NCBI RefSeq assembly: GCF_013283195.1
Contig: NZ_JABEKT010000002.1
Coordinates: forward strand, 1,054,001-1,118,000
Direction: 5' to 3'
DNA from: Ensifer adhaerens
GTDB taxonomy: Bacteria > Pseudomonadota > Alphaproteobacteria > Rhizobiales > Rhizobiaceae
Length of the DNA: 64,000 nucleotides
Below the pieces are notes generated by a model. It was not told where the DNA came from. It did not search any database and saw nothing but the letters and a program-made list of their open reading frames with translations. This document shows, in pieces, positions 32,475 through 41,094 of this stretch (its first letter is position 1; each line of letters begins with the position of its first letter). Made by a program: the position numbers and the translations under genes.

Positions 32475-33506
32475 TCAGATGTTCTCCGGCGTGAAGAGAT
32501 CAAAGGGCAGGAAGGTCTGCCCGGGTGCACCTGTTGGCCCTTTGTCGATCGCCTGTATCATCAGACTGATCGTCTCTCGGGCCAAGGCTGCGGTCGGCGT
32601 CGATATCGCGAGTGTCACGACATCGTCGGCAAGTGCCGCGCGTGACTCCGGCGTCAACTCATTGACGACGGCGATCAGCTTGCCTTCGAGCTTTTCCTCG
32701 CGGATGGCCGAGATCGCGCCTTCCATGCCGCCGCCGCAGACGTAGAATCCGATCAGATCCGGGTGGCGTTGCAACAGATTGAGCGTCGCTTCGTGGGTGA
32801 TTTCGGCCGTATCGAGATTGACCATCGTGTCGAGCACTTCGAAGTCAGGGGCGTGCTCGCGGAAATAGGACCGGAAGCCGATTTCGCGCAGTTCATGGCC
32901 GAGAAATCGATGGCTGCCGACGAACGCCGCGACCTTGCCGGGCCGCTTCGCTGCCTTGGCAATCATCCAGGCGGCAGTCCTGCCGACCTTGTGATTGTTC
33001 AAGCCGACATAGCCTTCACGCACGCCGGCAGCAAAATCGGAAAGCAGCGAGAAGACCGGGATTCCGCGTTCCTTCAACTCTTCGACCACGGCCGTCACGG
33101 CAGGATAATCCGGCGCCACAAGCGCAATCGCCTGATTGCGGGCGGCCATTGTTCGCAGTTTCTCGGTGATTCCCGTTGGTGTCGAGTTCGCGACGAATTC
33201 GACCTGGGGCACGGCGCGGACGGTTGAAAGCGCAAGGGCTGCGTTTTCCATCTCCTTGGCGACAATCTGATAGAAGGCCTGTTGCGGTTTCTGCAGCAGG
33301 AAGCCGACACGATATTGCGGCAGATCCTCGAAGACGCGCTGCCGCAACAGGCCGACGGCGTGATAGCCGATGCCCTTGGCGGCGTCATAGACCCGGCGGG
33401 CCGTCTCTTCGCGCACGGGATGTCGGCCGTTGAGAACGCGGTCCACGGTTGCAACGCTGACGCCTGCGGCGCGGGCAAGGTCGGCGATCGTCGGTCTGTT
33501 GCTCAT
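32475..33506 (-). CDS. LacI-family transcriptional regulator
   Basis: A 343-residue repressor. The HTH and hinge are at residues 4-55 (PTIADLARAAGVSVATVDRVLNGRHPVREETARRVYDAA), and a periplasmic-binding-protein-like sensor domain follows (YRVGFLLQKPQQAFYQIVA onward). It is divergent from the MocD-type desaturase gene with 161 bp between starts, so it most likely controls that operon. The sensor domain resembles sugar-binding proteins, so a sugar or cyclitol inducer is likely. ATG at 33506 has AGGGG 6 bases upstream; an in-frame ATG at 33533 is possible. Confidence 0.88.
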   Translation of the reverse strand: MSNRPTIADLARAAGVSVATVDRVLNGRHPVREETARRVYDAAKGIGYHAVGLLRQRVFEDLPQYRVGFLLQKPQQAFYQIVAKEMENAALALSTVRAVPQVEFVANSTPTGITEKLRTMAARNQAIALVAPDYPAVTAVVEELKERGIPVFSLLSDFAAGVREGYVGLNNHKVGRTAAWMIAKAAKRPGKVAAFVGSHRFLGHELREIGFRSYFREHAPDFEVLDTMVNLDTAEITHEATLNLLQRHPDLIGFYVCGGGMEGAISAIREEKLEGKLIAVVNELTPESRAALADDVVTLAISTPTAALARETISLMIQAIDKGPTGAPGQTFLPFDLFTPENI

Positions 33507-33667
33507 GGGCTGCCCCTGAAATGATTCCATCATCCATGAAATGCAAGATTTGATGGTATTTGAGAGAATATATCATCACTGCATTGAAGACTAGCAAAAG
33601 TCAACCTATCGTCAGTTCCACAAGCTGAGGACTGACCGCCCGACGCGGTCGAGTGGCGGAGGAGGGA

Positions 33668-34762
33668 ATGATGGCGATGGTTCCGACAAAGCGTGATTAC
33701 AGCCTGCTTGGGCGCGACGCCCAGGCGGCCGTCGCCAATGGGCTGTCTGCGGCCGAGTGGTATCACACCGAGATCCCGCGCAAGCAGATGAAAGAACTGA
33801 TGAAGCGCGAGGATGGTCCAGCCATTCGCGATACTGCCATCTGGTTCGGCAGTCTCATCCTCTTCGGCGGCCTCGGCGTCTACTTCTGGGGAACATGGTG
33901 GGCTGTTCCCTTCTTTCTCGCTTACGGCGTCCTCTACGGTTCGGCATCCGACAGTCGCTGGCACGAATGTGGTCATGGCACGGCGTTCAAGACGATGTGG
34001 ATGAACGATGTCGTCTACCAGGTCGCCTGCTTCATGATCATGCGCAACCCGGTGACCTGGCGCTGGAGCCATACCCGCCATCATACCGACACGGTCATTG
34101 TCGGTCGGGACCCTGAAATCGCCGTCATGCGCCCACCGGATCTCATTCGCCTGGTGCTGAATTTCTTCGGCATTCTCGATGTCTGGCATGCGGTGGTCGA
34201 CATGGTCCGCAACGCATTCGGCGTCATCAGTGCCGCCGAGAAGACTTTCATCCCGGAAATGGAGCAGCCGAAGGCAATCCGCATCGCGCGCATCTGGTTT
34301 GCGATCTATCTCGCCACGATCAGCCTGTCCTTCTACCTCGGCTCGATCCTGCCTTTGATGCTGATCGGTCTGCCGCGCCTCTATGGCGCCTGGCATCACG
34401 TGATGACGGGCCTGCTGCAACATGGCGGGCTCGCCGACAACGTCACGGACCACCGGCTGAACAGCCGCACCGTCTACATGAACCCGATCAGCCGCTTCAT
34501 CTACTGGAACATGAACTACCACGTCGAACATCACATGTTCCCGATGGTGCCCTATCACGCGCTGCCGCGGCTTCACGCGATGATCAAGCATGACTTGCCC
34601 GAACCGAACCCGTCCATGCTTCACGGCTATCGCGAGATGATCCCGGCGTTCCTGCGTCAACTGAGGAACGAAGACTACTTCCTCAAGCGCGCACTGCCAC
34701 AGACGGCAAAGCCGTATCGCGAAGAATTTCACAGCGATGGCCTGGTGCATGCCGCCGAATAG
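33668..34762 (+). CDS. mocD: Membrane di-iron oxygenase, MocD-like fatty acid desaturase family
   Basis: A 364-residue integral membrane protein of the fatty-acid-desaturase superfamily. The three histidine boxes are HECGH (H99-H103), HTRHH (H135-H139) and HVEHH in NYHVEHHMFP near residue 288, forming a di-iron site. Two pairs of membrane helices lie between. It is followed by a MocE-type Rieske ferredoxin and a ferredoxin reductase, the same trio as the rhizopine demethylation genes mocDEF. The MocD role, O-demethylation of 3-O-methyl-scyllo-inosamine, is inferred from the set. A strong SD (GGAGGAGGGA) precedes two adjacent ATGs (33668, 33671). Confidence 0.75.
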   Translation: MMAMVPTKRDYSLLGRDAQAAVANGLSAAEWYHTEIPRKQMKELMKREDGPAIRDTAIWFGSLILFGGLGVYFWGTWWAVPFFLAYGVLYGSASDSRWHECGHGTAFKTMWMNDVVYQVACFMIMRNPVTWRWSHTRHHTDTVIVGRDPEIAVMRPPDLIRLVLNFFGILDVWHAVVDMVRNAFGVISAAEKTFIPEMEQPKAIRIARIWFAIYLATISLSFYLGSILPLMLIGLPRLYGAWHHVMTGLLQHGGLADNVTDHRLNSRTVYMNPISRFIYWNMNYHVEHHMFPMVPYHALPRLHAMIKHDLPEPNPSMLHGYREMIPAFLRQLRNEDYFLKRALPQTAKPYREEFHSDGLVHAAE

Positions 34763-34798
34763 GCACGCCAGACAACAACCAACATTGGGAGGAAAACC

Positions 34799-35116
34799 AT
34801 GACCGACAACTGGATCGAGGTCTGTGCGGCCAATGAGATCGACGAAGAGGATGTCATCCGCTTCGATCATGAAGGGCGGACCTTCGCAGTCTACCGCAGT
34901 CCGGACGACGAATATTTCGCGACCGACGGTCTCTGCACCCACGAGCATATCCACCTCGCCGATGGCTTGGTGATGGACGACATCATCGAATGTCCGAAGC
35001 ACAATGGCCGCTTCAACTACAAGACCGGCCAGGCCAAGGGCGCACCCGTCTGCGTCAACCTGAAGACCTATCCGGTCAAGGTCGAGGCGGGCAACGTTTT
35101 CATAGCGGTGGTTTGA
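34799..35116 (+). CDS. mocE: MocE-family Rieske-type [2Fe-2S] ferredoxin
   Basis: A 105-residue soluble Rieske ferredoxin. Cluster ligands are C46-T-H48 (LCTHEH) and C65-P-K-H68 (CPKHNGRF), the C-x-H ... C-x-x-H pattern. It carries electrons from the reductase encoded downstream to the di-iron oxygenase encoded upstream. SD GGGAGGAAAACC lies just before the ATG. Size and motif match MocE of the rhizopine catabolic set. Confidence 0.88.
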   Translation: MTDNWIEVCAANEIDEEDVIRFDHEGRTFAVYRSPDDEYFATDGLCTHEHIHLADGLVMDDIIECPKHNGRFNYKTGQAKGAPVCVNLKTYPVKVEAGNVFIAVV

Positions 35117-35158
35117 ACGCGGACCCTTAGCGCTCAACGCGAACATCGGGAGAGGCAT

Positions 35159-36385
35159 ATGAAAAGCATCGTCATCGTCGGCGCCGGCGAGTGTGGCGCA
35201 CGGGCGGCGTTCGGCCTTCGGGAAAAGGGCTACGAGGGCGAGATCACGCTCATCGGTGCAGAGCCGCATCTTCCCTACGAACGGCCACCGCTCTCGAAGG
35301 AAGGTTTGGTCGATGCGCAGGGTCCGAAACATGTCGCCGAGCTCGACCGCTATCAGTCCGCACGGATCACCGTGCTCACCGACGCGCCTGTTGAGGGCAT
35401 CGATCGGGGCGAAAGGACGGTGCGAGTTGCAGATGGACGTAAGCTTTCCTACGATCGGTTGTTGCTCGCAACCGGTGCAAAGCCGAAGTCGTTCCCAGGG
35501 CAGCCCGAAAACGCACCGCTTGTCCGCGTGCTCCGAACCCATGCCGATGCCGCTGCCATCCGCATGAAGCTCGCACCTGGCAGCACACTTGCCATCATCG
35601 GTGGTGGGTTTATCGGCCTGGAACTGGCGGCGACCGCCCGCAAGCTCGGCGCGGAGGTCGTTGTCCTCGAGGGCCTGCCACGCGTGCTGTCCCGTGGTGT
35701 GCCGGAAGAAATCGCTGCCGTCGTCGCCGAAAGACATAGGCTGGAAGGCGTCGATATCCGCTGCAACGCCAGGATCGCTGGCATAGAGATGCGCGAGAAG
35801 AGGGCGCTCATTCAGCTAGGTGATGGCGACAGCCTGGTCGCCGACCTGGTCGTCGTCGGCATTGGCGCCGTGCCGAATACGGCCTTGGCCGAGGCTGCAG
35901 GCCTTGTCGTTGACAATGGCATTGCCGTCGACGAGACGCTTTGCACCTCCGACCCCAACATATTTGCGGCGGGCGATTGCTGCTCCTTTCCCCTTGGACA
36001 TTATGGCGGTCGGCGCATACGGCTTGAGGCCTGGCGTAACGCCCAGGATCAGGGAACGCTCGCCGCCGCCAATCTTTTGGGGGCAGCCGAGCCGATCAAC
36101 AGCGTGCCGTGGTTCTGGTCGGATCAATACGACCTCACCCTGCAGATTGCAGGCCTCGCCGAAGGGGCTGTGACCGTGGTGCGGCGCGACCTTGGCGACG
36201 GTGCCTTCATTCTCTTCCATCTTGACGCCAGCGGCCGGCTGATCAGTGCCAGCGGCATCGGCAAAGGAAACGCTGTTGCGCGTGACATTCGCCTTGCCGA
36301 GATGCTGATTGCTGCCGGCAAGCGGCCAAGTCCGCAGGCGCTGGGCTCAACCGAAACCAAGCTGAAGGCGCTGCTCGCCGCCTGA
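35159..36385 (+). CDS. mocF: FAD/NAD ferredoxin reductase (MocF-like)
   Basis: A 408-residue flavoprotein of the putidaredoxin-reductase type. The FAD fold is VIVGAGECGARAAFGLRE at residues 4-21, followed by YERPPLSKE, a typical block. The NAD fold is IIGGGFIGLELAATARKLG near residue 145, and FAD closes with FAAGDCCSF near residue 270. It passes electrons from NAD(P)H to the MocE-type Rieske protein. GGGAGAGG is just upstream of the ATG. Third gene of the mocDEF-like operon. Confidence 0.87.
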   Translation: MKSIVIVGAGECGARAAFGLREKGYEGEITLIGAEPHLPYERPPLSKEGLVDAQGPKHVAELDRYQSARITVLTDAPVEGIDRGERTVRVADGRKLSYDRLLLATGAKPKSFPGQPENAPLVRVLRTHADAAAIRMKLAPGSTLAIIGGGFIGLELAATARKLGAEVVVLEGLPRVLSRGVPEEIAAVVAERHRLEGVDIRCNARIAGIEMREKRALIQLGDGDSLVADLVVVGIGAVPNTALAEAAGLVVDNGIAVDETLCTSDPNIFAAGDCCSFPLGHYGGRRIRLEAWRNAQDQGTLAAANLLGAAEPINSVPWFWSDQYDLTLQIAGLAEGAVTVVRRDLGDGAFILFHLDASGRLISASGIGKGNAVARDIRLAEMLIAAGKRPSPQALGSTETKLKALLAA

Positions 36386-36435
36386 AGCGGGTTGCATTCC
36401 TCATTCATAACAACAACCGATATCCGGAGATCCCG

Positions 36436-37233
36436 ATGCGAAACCGCCGCCCCACTGTTGCCGACCTGCTGTCGATCAAGGGCAAGAGACAGTTGACGAT
36501 GCTGCGGGTGGAAACGCTTGAGGAGGCCGAGGCGGCCGAAGCGGCCGGTATCGACCTGGTCTCCGTGCCGCCGGCCCTGCTCGGTCCGGAGTTTCGCGAA
36601 GTCGCGCCCACCTGCTTTGCCTTTCCAGGCCTCGAATACGGCGACCTTGTTACTGCCGATGAATACATCCGCGCCGCGTTCAAGGCGCTGAAGGCGGGAG
36701 GAGATGCCGTCTATTGCGCGGCAAGCCTTTCTACCGTTCGCCGCATGCGCGACGAGGGCATTCCGGTCTGCGGCCATGTCGGCCTCATTCCCTCCAAGGC
36801 CACCTGGACCGGTGGGTTTCGCGCGGTCGGCAAGACGGCGGCAAGTGCGCTCGAAATCTGGCGGCAGGTCAAGGCGCTGGAAGAGGCGGGCGCCTTTGCC
36901 GCCGAGATCGAAGTGGTGCCGGGCGAGGTCGCTGCAGCCATCAGCGCGAAAACATCGATGCTGATGCTCTCCATGGGGGCGGGTACAGGCTGCGACGCGC
37001 AATATCTCTTCAGTGATGATGTGCTCGGCGCCAATCGTGGCCATGTTCCCCGTCACGCGAAGATTTACCGCAACTTTGCTGCCGAATATGAGCGGCTGCA
37101 ACGCGAACGTATTGCCGCTTACTCGGAGTTTGCAGAAGACGTGCGTTCTGGTGTCTATCCGGAGCCGAGCCATCACGTCGGGATCGACAAGGCAGAACTG
37201 AACTCCTTCTTGTCGGATCTAGAGCGGACGTAG
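36436..37233 (+). CDS. Divergent PanB-family protein lacking the metal ligands
   Basis: A 265-residue TIM-barrel protein aligned over its whole length with ketopantoate hydroxymethyltransferase (PanB). Kept parts are TVADLLSIKGKRQLTML, CGHVGLIPSKATWTGGFRAVG, the catalytic-base region AEIEVVPGEVA (E159) and MGAGTGCDAQYLFSDDVLG. The Mg ligands and ketoacid lysine are gone: VGDS becomes VSVPPA, the DMPF segment becomes FAFPGLEY, and the VK-E segment becomes VYCAAS. It is therefore unlikely to make ketopantoate and probably has another aldolase- or lyase-like role. It is 50 bp downstream of mocF, so it belongs to the demethylase operon. SD GGAG, 7 bases. Confidence 0.75.
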   Translation: MRNRRPTVADLLSIKGKRQLTMLRVETLEEAEAAEAAGIDLVSVPPALLGPEFREVAPTCFAFPGLEYGDLVTADEYIRAAFKALKAGGDAVYCAASLSTVRRMRDEGIPVCGHVGLIPSKATWTGGFRAVGKTAASALEIWRQVKALEEAGAFAAEIEVVPGEVAAAISAKTSMLMLSMGAGTGCDAQYLFSDDVLGANRGHVPRHAKIYRNFAAEYERLQRERIAAYSEFAEDVRSGVYPEPSHHVGIDKAELNSFLSDLERT

Positions 37234-37245
37234 GCCGGGAACGCT

Positions 37246-38145
37246 TTGCCTCGCCTTGCCTTGCGCGGTCCGGTTGGTGTATTCAGGCTGACTGATTATC
37301 TCCCACCTGCAGCACCGGATCTCCACTTGAACGCGTTCGTCCAGGGTACCCTGACTTTTCTCGCCATTCTCGCAGTTATCTATGCCGCCACGGTGCTCGT
37401 CTATTTTGCGCTTGGCTATGGCATCACTTGGCTGAACGACCGCAACCCGAAGCGTCGCATCCAGAAGGGGCGGCGAGGTGAGAAACGGAAGACGGTCGAG
37501 ATCCGCCAGAGCATGGCGTCCATCCTGGTGACCTGCACATCAGTCGCAATCGGCCTCTTCGTCCAGTATCAGGGATGGACCCTGTTTTCACCCTGGGACT
37601 TCAGCTGGTGGACGGCCGTGCCGCTCTTCTTGCTTTGCATGGTGCTATTCGACGCGTGGTTCTATTTTGCGCACCGCTTGCTGCACACCAAGCTGTTCTA
37701 CAAATATCATCTTCTGCATCACCGCAGCGTCGCCCCGACGGTGTGGAGCAATGATTCAATCGGCTTGGTCGATACCGCCCTGTCGCAGGGTTACTACGCC
37801 GTCATCACTTTTGTGGTGCCGTTTCCGCCGCTTATCCTGCTGGCGCACCGGCTGTTCGACCAGATCAACGGCACGTTCGGGCATGCGGGCTTTGAATATT
37901 TTGCCTCGCCGACGGCGCGCTACCCCTGGCCGCTGCTCTGCACCACCTATCACGACCAGCATCACGCCGAGTTCAAATACAACTACGCCAACTACTTCTC
38001 CTTCTGGGATCGTGTGCTCGGCACGATCTCGCCTGTCTACGATCGCCGGGTCGAGGCGTTCGAGGGCGAGGCGCCGGCCATCAGCCTCAAGCGGCCGTCG
38101 CAAACGTCTTCCGCGCAGGAAGTAACGGCAACCTCCGATCGGTAG
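37246..38145 (+). CDS. Fatty acid hydroxylase/sterol desaturase superfamily protein
   Basis: A ~299-residue membrane protein of PF04116. It has four hydrophobic helices and histidine boxes HRLLH (near residue 140), HLLHH (near residue 153) and HDQHH (near residue 240), which bind a di-iron centre. The substrate is not clear; relatives hydroxylate lipids, sterols or ether lipids. It is 12 bases after the PanB-like stop, so probably the last gene of the operon. The start is unsure: TTG at 37246 opens the frame, while TTG at 37327 (NAFVQGTLTFLAILA) is just before the first helix; neither has a strong SD. Confidence 0.75.
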   Translation: MPRLALRGPVGVFRLTDYLPPAAPDLHLNAFVQGTLTFLAILAVIYAATVLVYFALGYGITWLNDRNPKRRIQKGRRGEKRKTVEIRQSMASILVTCTSVAIGLFVQYQGWTLFSPWDFSWWTAVPLFLLCMVLFDAWFYFAHRLLHTKLFYKYHLLHHRSVAPTVWSNDSIGLVDTALSQGYYAVITFVVPFPPLILLAHRLFDQINGTFGHAGFEYFASPTARYPWPLLCTTYHDQHHAEFKYNYANYFSFWDRVLGTISPVYDRRVEAFEGEAPAISLKRPSQTSSAQEVTATSDR

Positions 38146-38201
38146 ATCGCGGCTCCGGCAACAATGGCATTTTCTCTGATATCCGAGATCGTTAGGTGAT
38201 T

Positions 38202-38217
38202 TTTCCCGTTCGGGAAA
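38202..38217. promoter_or_regulatory. Perfect inverted repeat upstream of the sulfate-binding gene
   Basis: TTTCCCG-TT-CGGGAAA in the 159-bp gap before the sulfate-binding protein gene. It could be an operator or a weak terminator of the upstream operon; the flanking TTTT lies on the 5' side only. Confidence 0.4.
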
Positions 38218-38304
38218 CAACCTCAGATCACCGTGCCTCGTCGTCTCCCGTGACGGCCGCTAGGTTTCACTCAACCTGCCGCCTCTATTCCACCGGAGAT
38301 ACCC

Positions 38305-39291
38305 ATGAAGAAACTGCTGATTGCGGGTGCCGCCTTTGTCGCGCTGCTGAGCGGCCCGGCCTTTGCCGACGCGCCGACCACCCTCCTTAATGCTTCTTAT
38401 GACGTTGCGCGGGAAGTTTTTGCGGCCGAGAACGAAGCCTTCATCAAGGCGCATCCGGGTATCACCGTCGACCAGTCGCATGCGGGCACCTCGAAGCAGG
38501 CGCGCGCCATCGTCGAGGGCCTGGAGGCTGACGTCGTCACCTTCAATCAGGTGACCGATATCGACTTCCTGGCAAAGAACGGTTTTGTCGCCGAGGGATG
38601 GCAGAAGGAATTTCCGAACAACGCGTCGCCTTTTTATTCCTTCCCGTCCTTCCTGGTGCGCGCCGGCAACCCGAAGGGTATCAAGGACTGGGGCGATCTC
38701 GCCCGTGACGATGTGAAGGTTGTCTTCCCGAACCCGAAGACATCGGGCAATGCGCGCTACACCTATCTGGCAGCGACAGCCTATGCCAAGGAAGCGTTCA
38801 AGGATGATCCCGCCAAGGTCACCGAATTCGTCAAGAAGATCTTCGACAACGTTCCAGTCTTTGATACCGGCGGTCGCGCTGCAACCACGACCTTTGTCGA
38901 GCGCGAAATCGGCGACGTGATCATCACTTTCGAAGCGGAAACCCGCTCGATCGCCAAGCAATACGGCACCGACAAGTTCGAGAGCGTCGTGCCCTCGGTC
39001 AGCCTGCTTGCCGAATTCCCCGTCGCCGTCGTCGACAAGGTCGCCGAGAAGCGCGGCTCGCGCGAACTGGCAAAATCCTACCTCGATTTCCTCTACACCG
39101 AGGAAGGCCAGAAGATCGCCGCCGAATATGGACACCGCGTCCACAACGAAAAAGTGGCAGCCGAGTTTAAGGATCAGTTTCCGGAGATCCGCCTTGTCAA
39201 GGTCGAAGACGTCTTCGGCGGTTGGGGCAAGATCAAGGACGAACACTTCGCCGCCGGTGCCGCGCTCGACCAGATCTACGGCAATCGCTAA
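38305..39291 (+). CDS. sbp: Sulfate ABC transporter periplasmic binding protein
   Basis: A 328-residue secreted protein with a signal peptide (MKKLLIAGAAFVALLSGPAFA). Sulfate-binding hallmarks are TLLNASYDVAREVFAAEN, DQSHAGTSKQARAIVEGL (oxyanion loop), ADVVTFNQVTDID, NPKTSGNARYTYLA and FVEREIGDVIITFEAE. It delivers sulfate/thiosulfate to the CysTWA transporter encoded just downstream. SD GGAG precedes the ATG. A strong hairpin separates it from cysT. Confidence 0.93.
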   Translation: MKKLLIAGAAFVALLSGPAFADAPTTLLNASYDVAREVFAAENEAFIKAHPGITVDQSHAGTSKQARAIVEGLEADVVTFNQVTDIDFLAKNGFVAEGWQKEFPNNASPFYSFPSFLVRAGNPKGIKDWGDLARDDVKVVFPNPKTSGNARYTYLAATAYAKEAFKDDPAKVTEFVKKIFDNVPVFDTGGRAATTTFVEREIGDVIITFEAETRSIAKQYGTDKFESVVPSVSLLAEFPVAVVDKVAEKRGSRELAKSYLDFLYTEEGQKIAAEYGHRVHNEKVAAEFKDQFPEIRLVKVEDVFGGWGKIKDEHFAAGAALDQIYGNR

Positions 39292-39317
39292 CAGGCGATA
39301 GCAGGCCCAACCTTTCG

Positions 39318-39340
39318 CCCGGCGAGTTCTGCTCGCCGGG
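39318..39340 (+). terminator. Hairpin between sbp and cysT
   Basis: CCCGGCGAG, loop TTCTG, CTCGCCGGG: a 9-bp perfect stem 27 bases after sbp. Only TTCT follows, so partial termination or 3' stabilisation of sbp mRNA is likely rather than a full stop. Confidence 0.55.
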
Positions 39341-39382
39341 TTCTGCCGTGAATGAATGACATGCCGCCGTGGAGGCGATCAC

Positions 39383-40204
39383 TTGAAACGCAATGTTCTG
39401 CCCGGACTTCCCCTGTCGCTGGGCATCACCCTCTTTTATGTCGGGCTGATCGTCGTGCTGCCCTTGGCGGCTCTGGTTTTCAAGGCGGCGAGCCTCGGAC
39501 CCGCCGAATATTGGGCGATTGTGTCGTCGCCGCGCGCCGTCGCGAGCTACCGCGTCACCGTGCTTTCAGCGCTTGTCGCCACCGCCTTCAATCTCGTCTT
39601 CGGCCTGGCGCTTGCCTGGGTGCTCGTTCGCTACCGCTTTCCGGGACGACGCATTGTCGACGCGATCGTCGATCTGCCTTTCGCCCTGCCGACGGCCGTT
39701 GCCGGCATCGCCTTGACGACGCTCTTTGCCTCAAATGGCTGGTTCGGTTCGCTTCTGGCGCCCCTCGGCATCAAGGTGGCCTACACGCCGCTCGGCATCA
39801 TGGTGGCCATGTGCTTCACCAGTCTGCCCTTCATCGTCCGCACGGTGCAACCGGTGCTAGAAGACCTCGATCCTGCACTGGAAGAGGCCGCGCAATCTCT
39901 CGGCGGATCGGACAGCGCGATCTTCGTGCGCGTCATTCTGCCCTTGCTGATGCCGGCTTTGCTTGCGGGCCTGTCACTTTCCTTCGCCCGGTCGCTGGGC
40001 GAATTCGGCGCGATCATCTTCATTGCCGGCAACCAGCCGATGGAAACCGAAATCACCGCATTGCTCGCCTTCATCCGGCTTGAGGAATACGACTATCAGG
40101 CAGCTGCCGCGATCGCCTCGGTGCTTTTGATCACCGCCTTCCTGATGCTGGCCGCCACCAATCTTCTGCAGGCGCGTGCCTTGCGCTACACCGCGAGGTC
40201 TTGA
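39383..40204 (+). CDS. cysT: Sulfate ABC transporter permease CysT (CysU)
   Basis: A 273-residue permease with six hydrophobic helices. The family motifs are VDLPFALPTAVAGIALTTLF near residue 95 and the EAA loop LEEAAQSLGGSDSAIFVRVILPLL near residue 170, which contacts the ATPase. The start is TTG at 39383, chosen because GGAGG lies 7 bases upstream and the peptide MKRNVLPGLPLSLGITLFYV begins as in other CysT proteins. The stop touches the start of cysW. Confidence 0.92.
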   Translation: MKRNVLPGLPLSLGITLFYVGLIVVLPLAALVFKAASLGPAEYWAIVSSPRAVASYRVTVLSALVATAFNLVFGLALAWVLVRYRFPGRRIVDAIVDLPFALPTAVAGIALTTLFASNGWFGSLLAPLGIKVAYTPLGIMVAMCFTSLPFIVRTVQPVLEDLDPALEEAAQSLGGSDSAIFVRVILPLLMPALLAGLSLSFARSLGEFGAIIFIAGNQPMETEITALLAFIRLEEYDYQAAAAIASVLLITAFLMLAATNLLQARALRYTARS

Positions 40205-40206
40205 CG

Positions 40207-41094
40207 ATGACGCCGACCAGACGCAAACCGCCGCGCGTTGGCGACGGGCCGATCATCCGCCGCGTGCTGATTGGCACGACGCTGTTCTTCGGCGCCATTC
40301 TGGTGCTCGCACCACTGATCGTGATTGCCGTCGAAGCTTTCGGCCAAGGTTTGAAGGCTTATGCCGCGACCATCGCTCATCCCGACACGCGCCATGCCAT
40401 TTTCATGACGGTCGCCACTGCCTTGATCGCCGTGCCTGTCAACACTGCCTTCGGTCTAGCCGCGGCCTGGGCGATCACCAAGTTCGACTTCTGGGGAAGA
40501 CGTGCTCTCCTTGTCGTCATCGAGATCCCGTTCTCGATCTCGCCGATTGTCGCTGGTGTCGCCTATCTCTTCGTCTACGGCCTGCAGGGCCTGTTCGGCC
40601 CGATGCTTGAGGCGGCGGATATCAAAATCCTCTTCGCCCTGCCAGGTATTGTGCTCGCCTCGATGTTCGTGACCGCACCCTTCGTTGCGCGCGAGCTCAT
40701 TCCCTTGATGCAGGCGCAGGGCAGGGACCTCGAAGAGGCGGCAACCTCGCTCGGAGCTTCGGGCTGGCGCACGTTCTTCTCCGTGACGTTGCCGAATGTG
40801 AAATGGGCGCTGCTTTACGGCGTCGTTCTCTGCAATGCCCGCGTCATGGGCGAATTCGGTGCGGTCTCGGTCGTCTCCGGCAATATTCGCGGCCAGACCA
40901 ACACGCTGCCGCTCCATATCGAGCTGCTTTATCACGACTACCAGGCGGCGGGCGCCTTTGCCGCTGCTTCGATCCTCGCGACGCTTGCCGTCGTCACCAT
41001 CATTGCCAAGGTCGCGCTCGAGCGCCGCGGTGCCGGCCGCCGGCCGGCGCTTGCCGCTGCCGCCAAGGAACAGAACGCAGGAACCAGCTCATGA
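40207..41094 (+). CDS. cysW: Sulfate ABC transporter permease CysW
   Basis: A 295-residue permease, partner of CysT. It has six hydrophobic helices, the EIPFSISPIVAGVAYLFVYG block and the EAA loop LEEAATSLGASGWRTFFSVTLPN. The ATG at 40207 has GAGG at 9 bases; a TTG at 40201 overlapping the cysT stop is the alternative. The stop overlaps cysA by 4 bp (ATGA). Confidence 0.92.
   Translation: MTPTRRKPPRVGDGPIIRRVLIGTTLFFGAILVLAPLIVIAVEAFGQGLKAYAATIAHPDTRHAIFMTVATALIAVPVNTAFGLAAAWAITKFDFWGRRALLVVIEIPFSISPIVAGVAYLFVYGLQGLFGPMLEAADIKILFALPGIVLASMFVTAPFVARELIPLMQAQGRDLEEAATSLGASGWRTFFSVTLPNVKWALLYGVVLCNARVMGEFGAVSVVSGNIRGQTNTLPLHIELLYHDYQAAGAFAAASILATLAVVTIIAKVALERRGAGRRPALAAAAKEQNAGTSS

Noticed and set aside
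33534-33667. TGATG ... CATCA inverted repeat (33551-33578) as a LacI operator
   Set aside because: Arms are only 5 bp with a long, unsymmetrical centre; too weak to list as an operator, although the region must hold the promoters.
33530-35737. A very long open reading frame (over 700 codons) on the strand opposite mocD-mocE and the start of mocF
   Set aside because: Antisense to three well-supported genes with strong motifs and SD sequences; no family resemblance. It results from codon bias in high-GC DNA.
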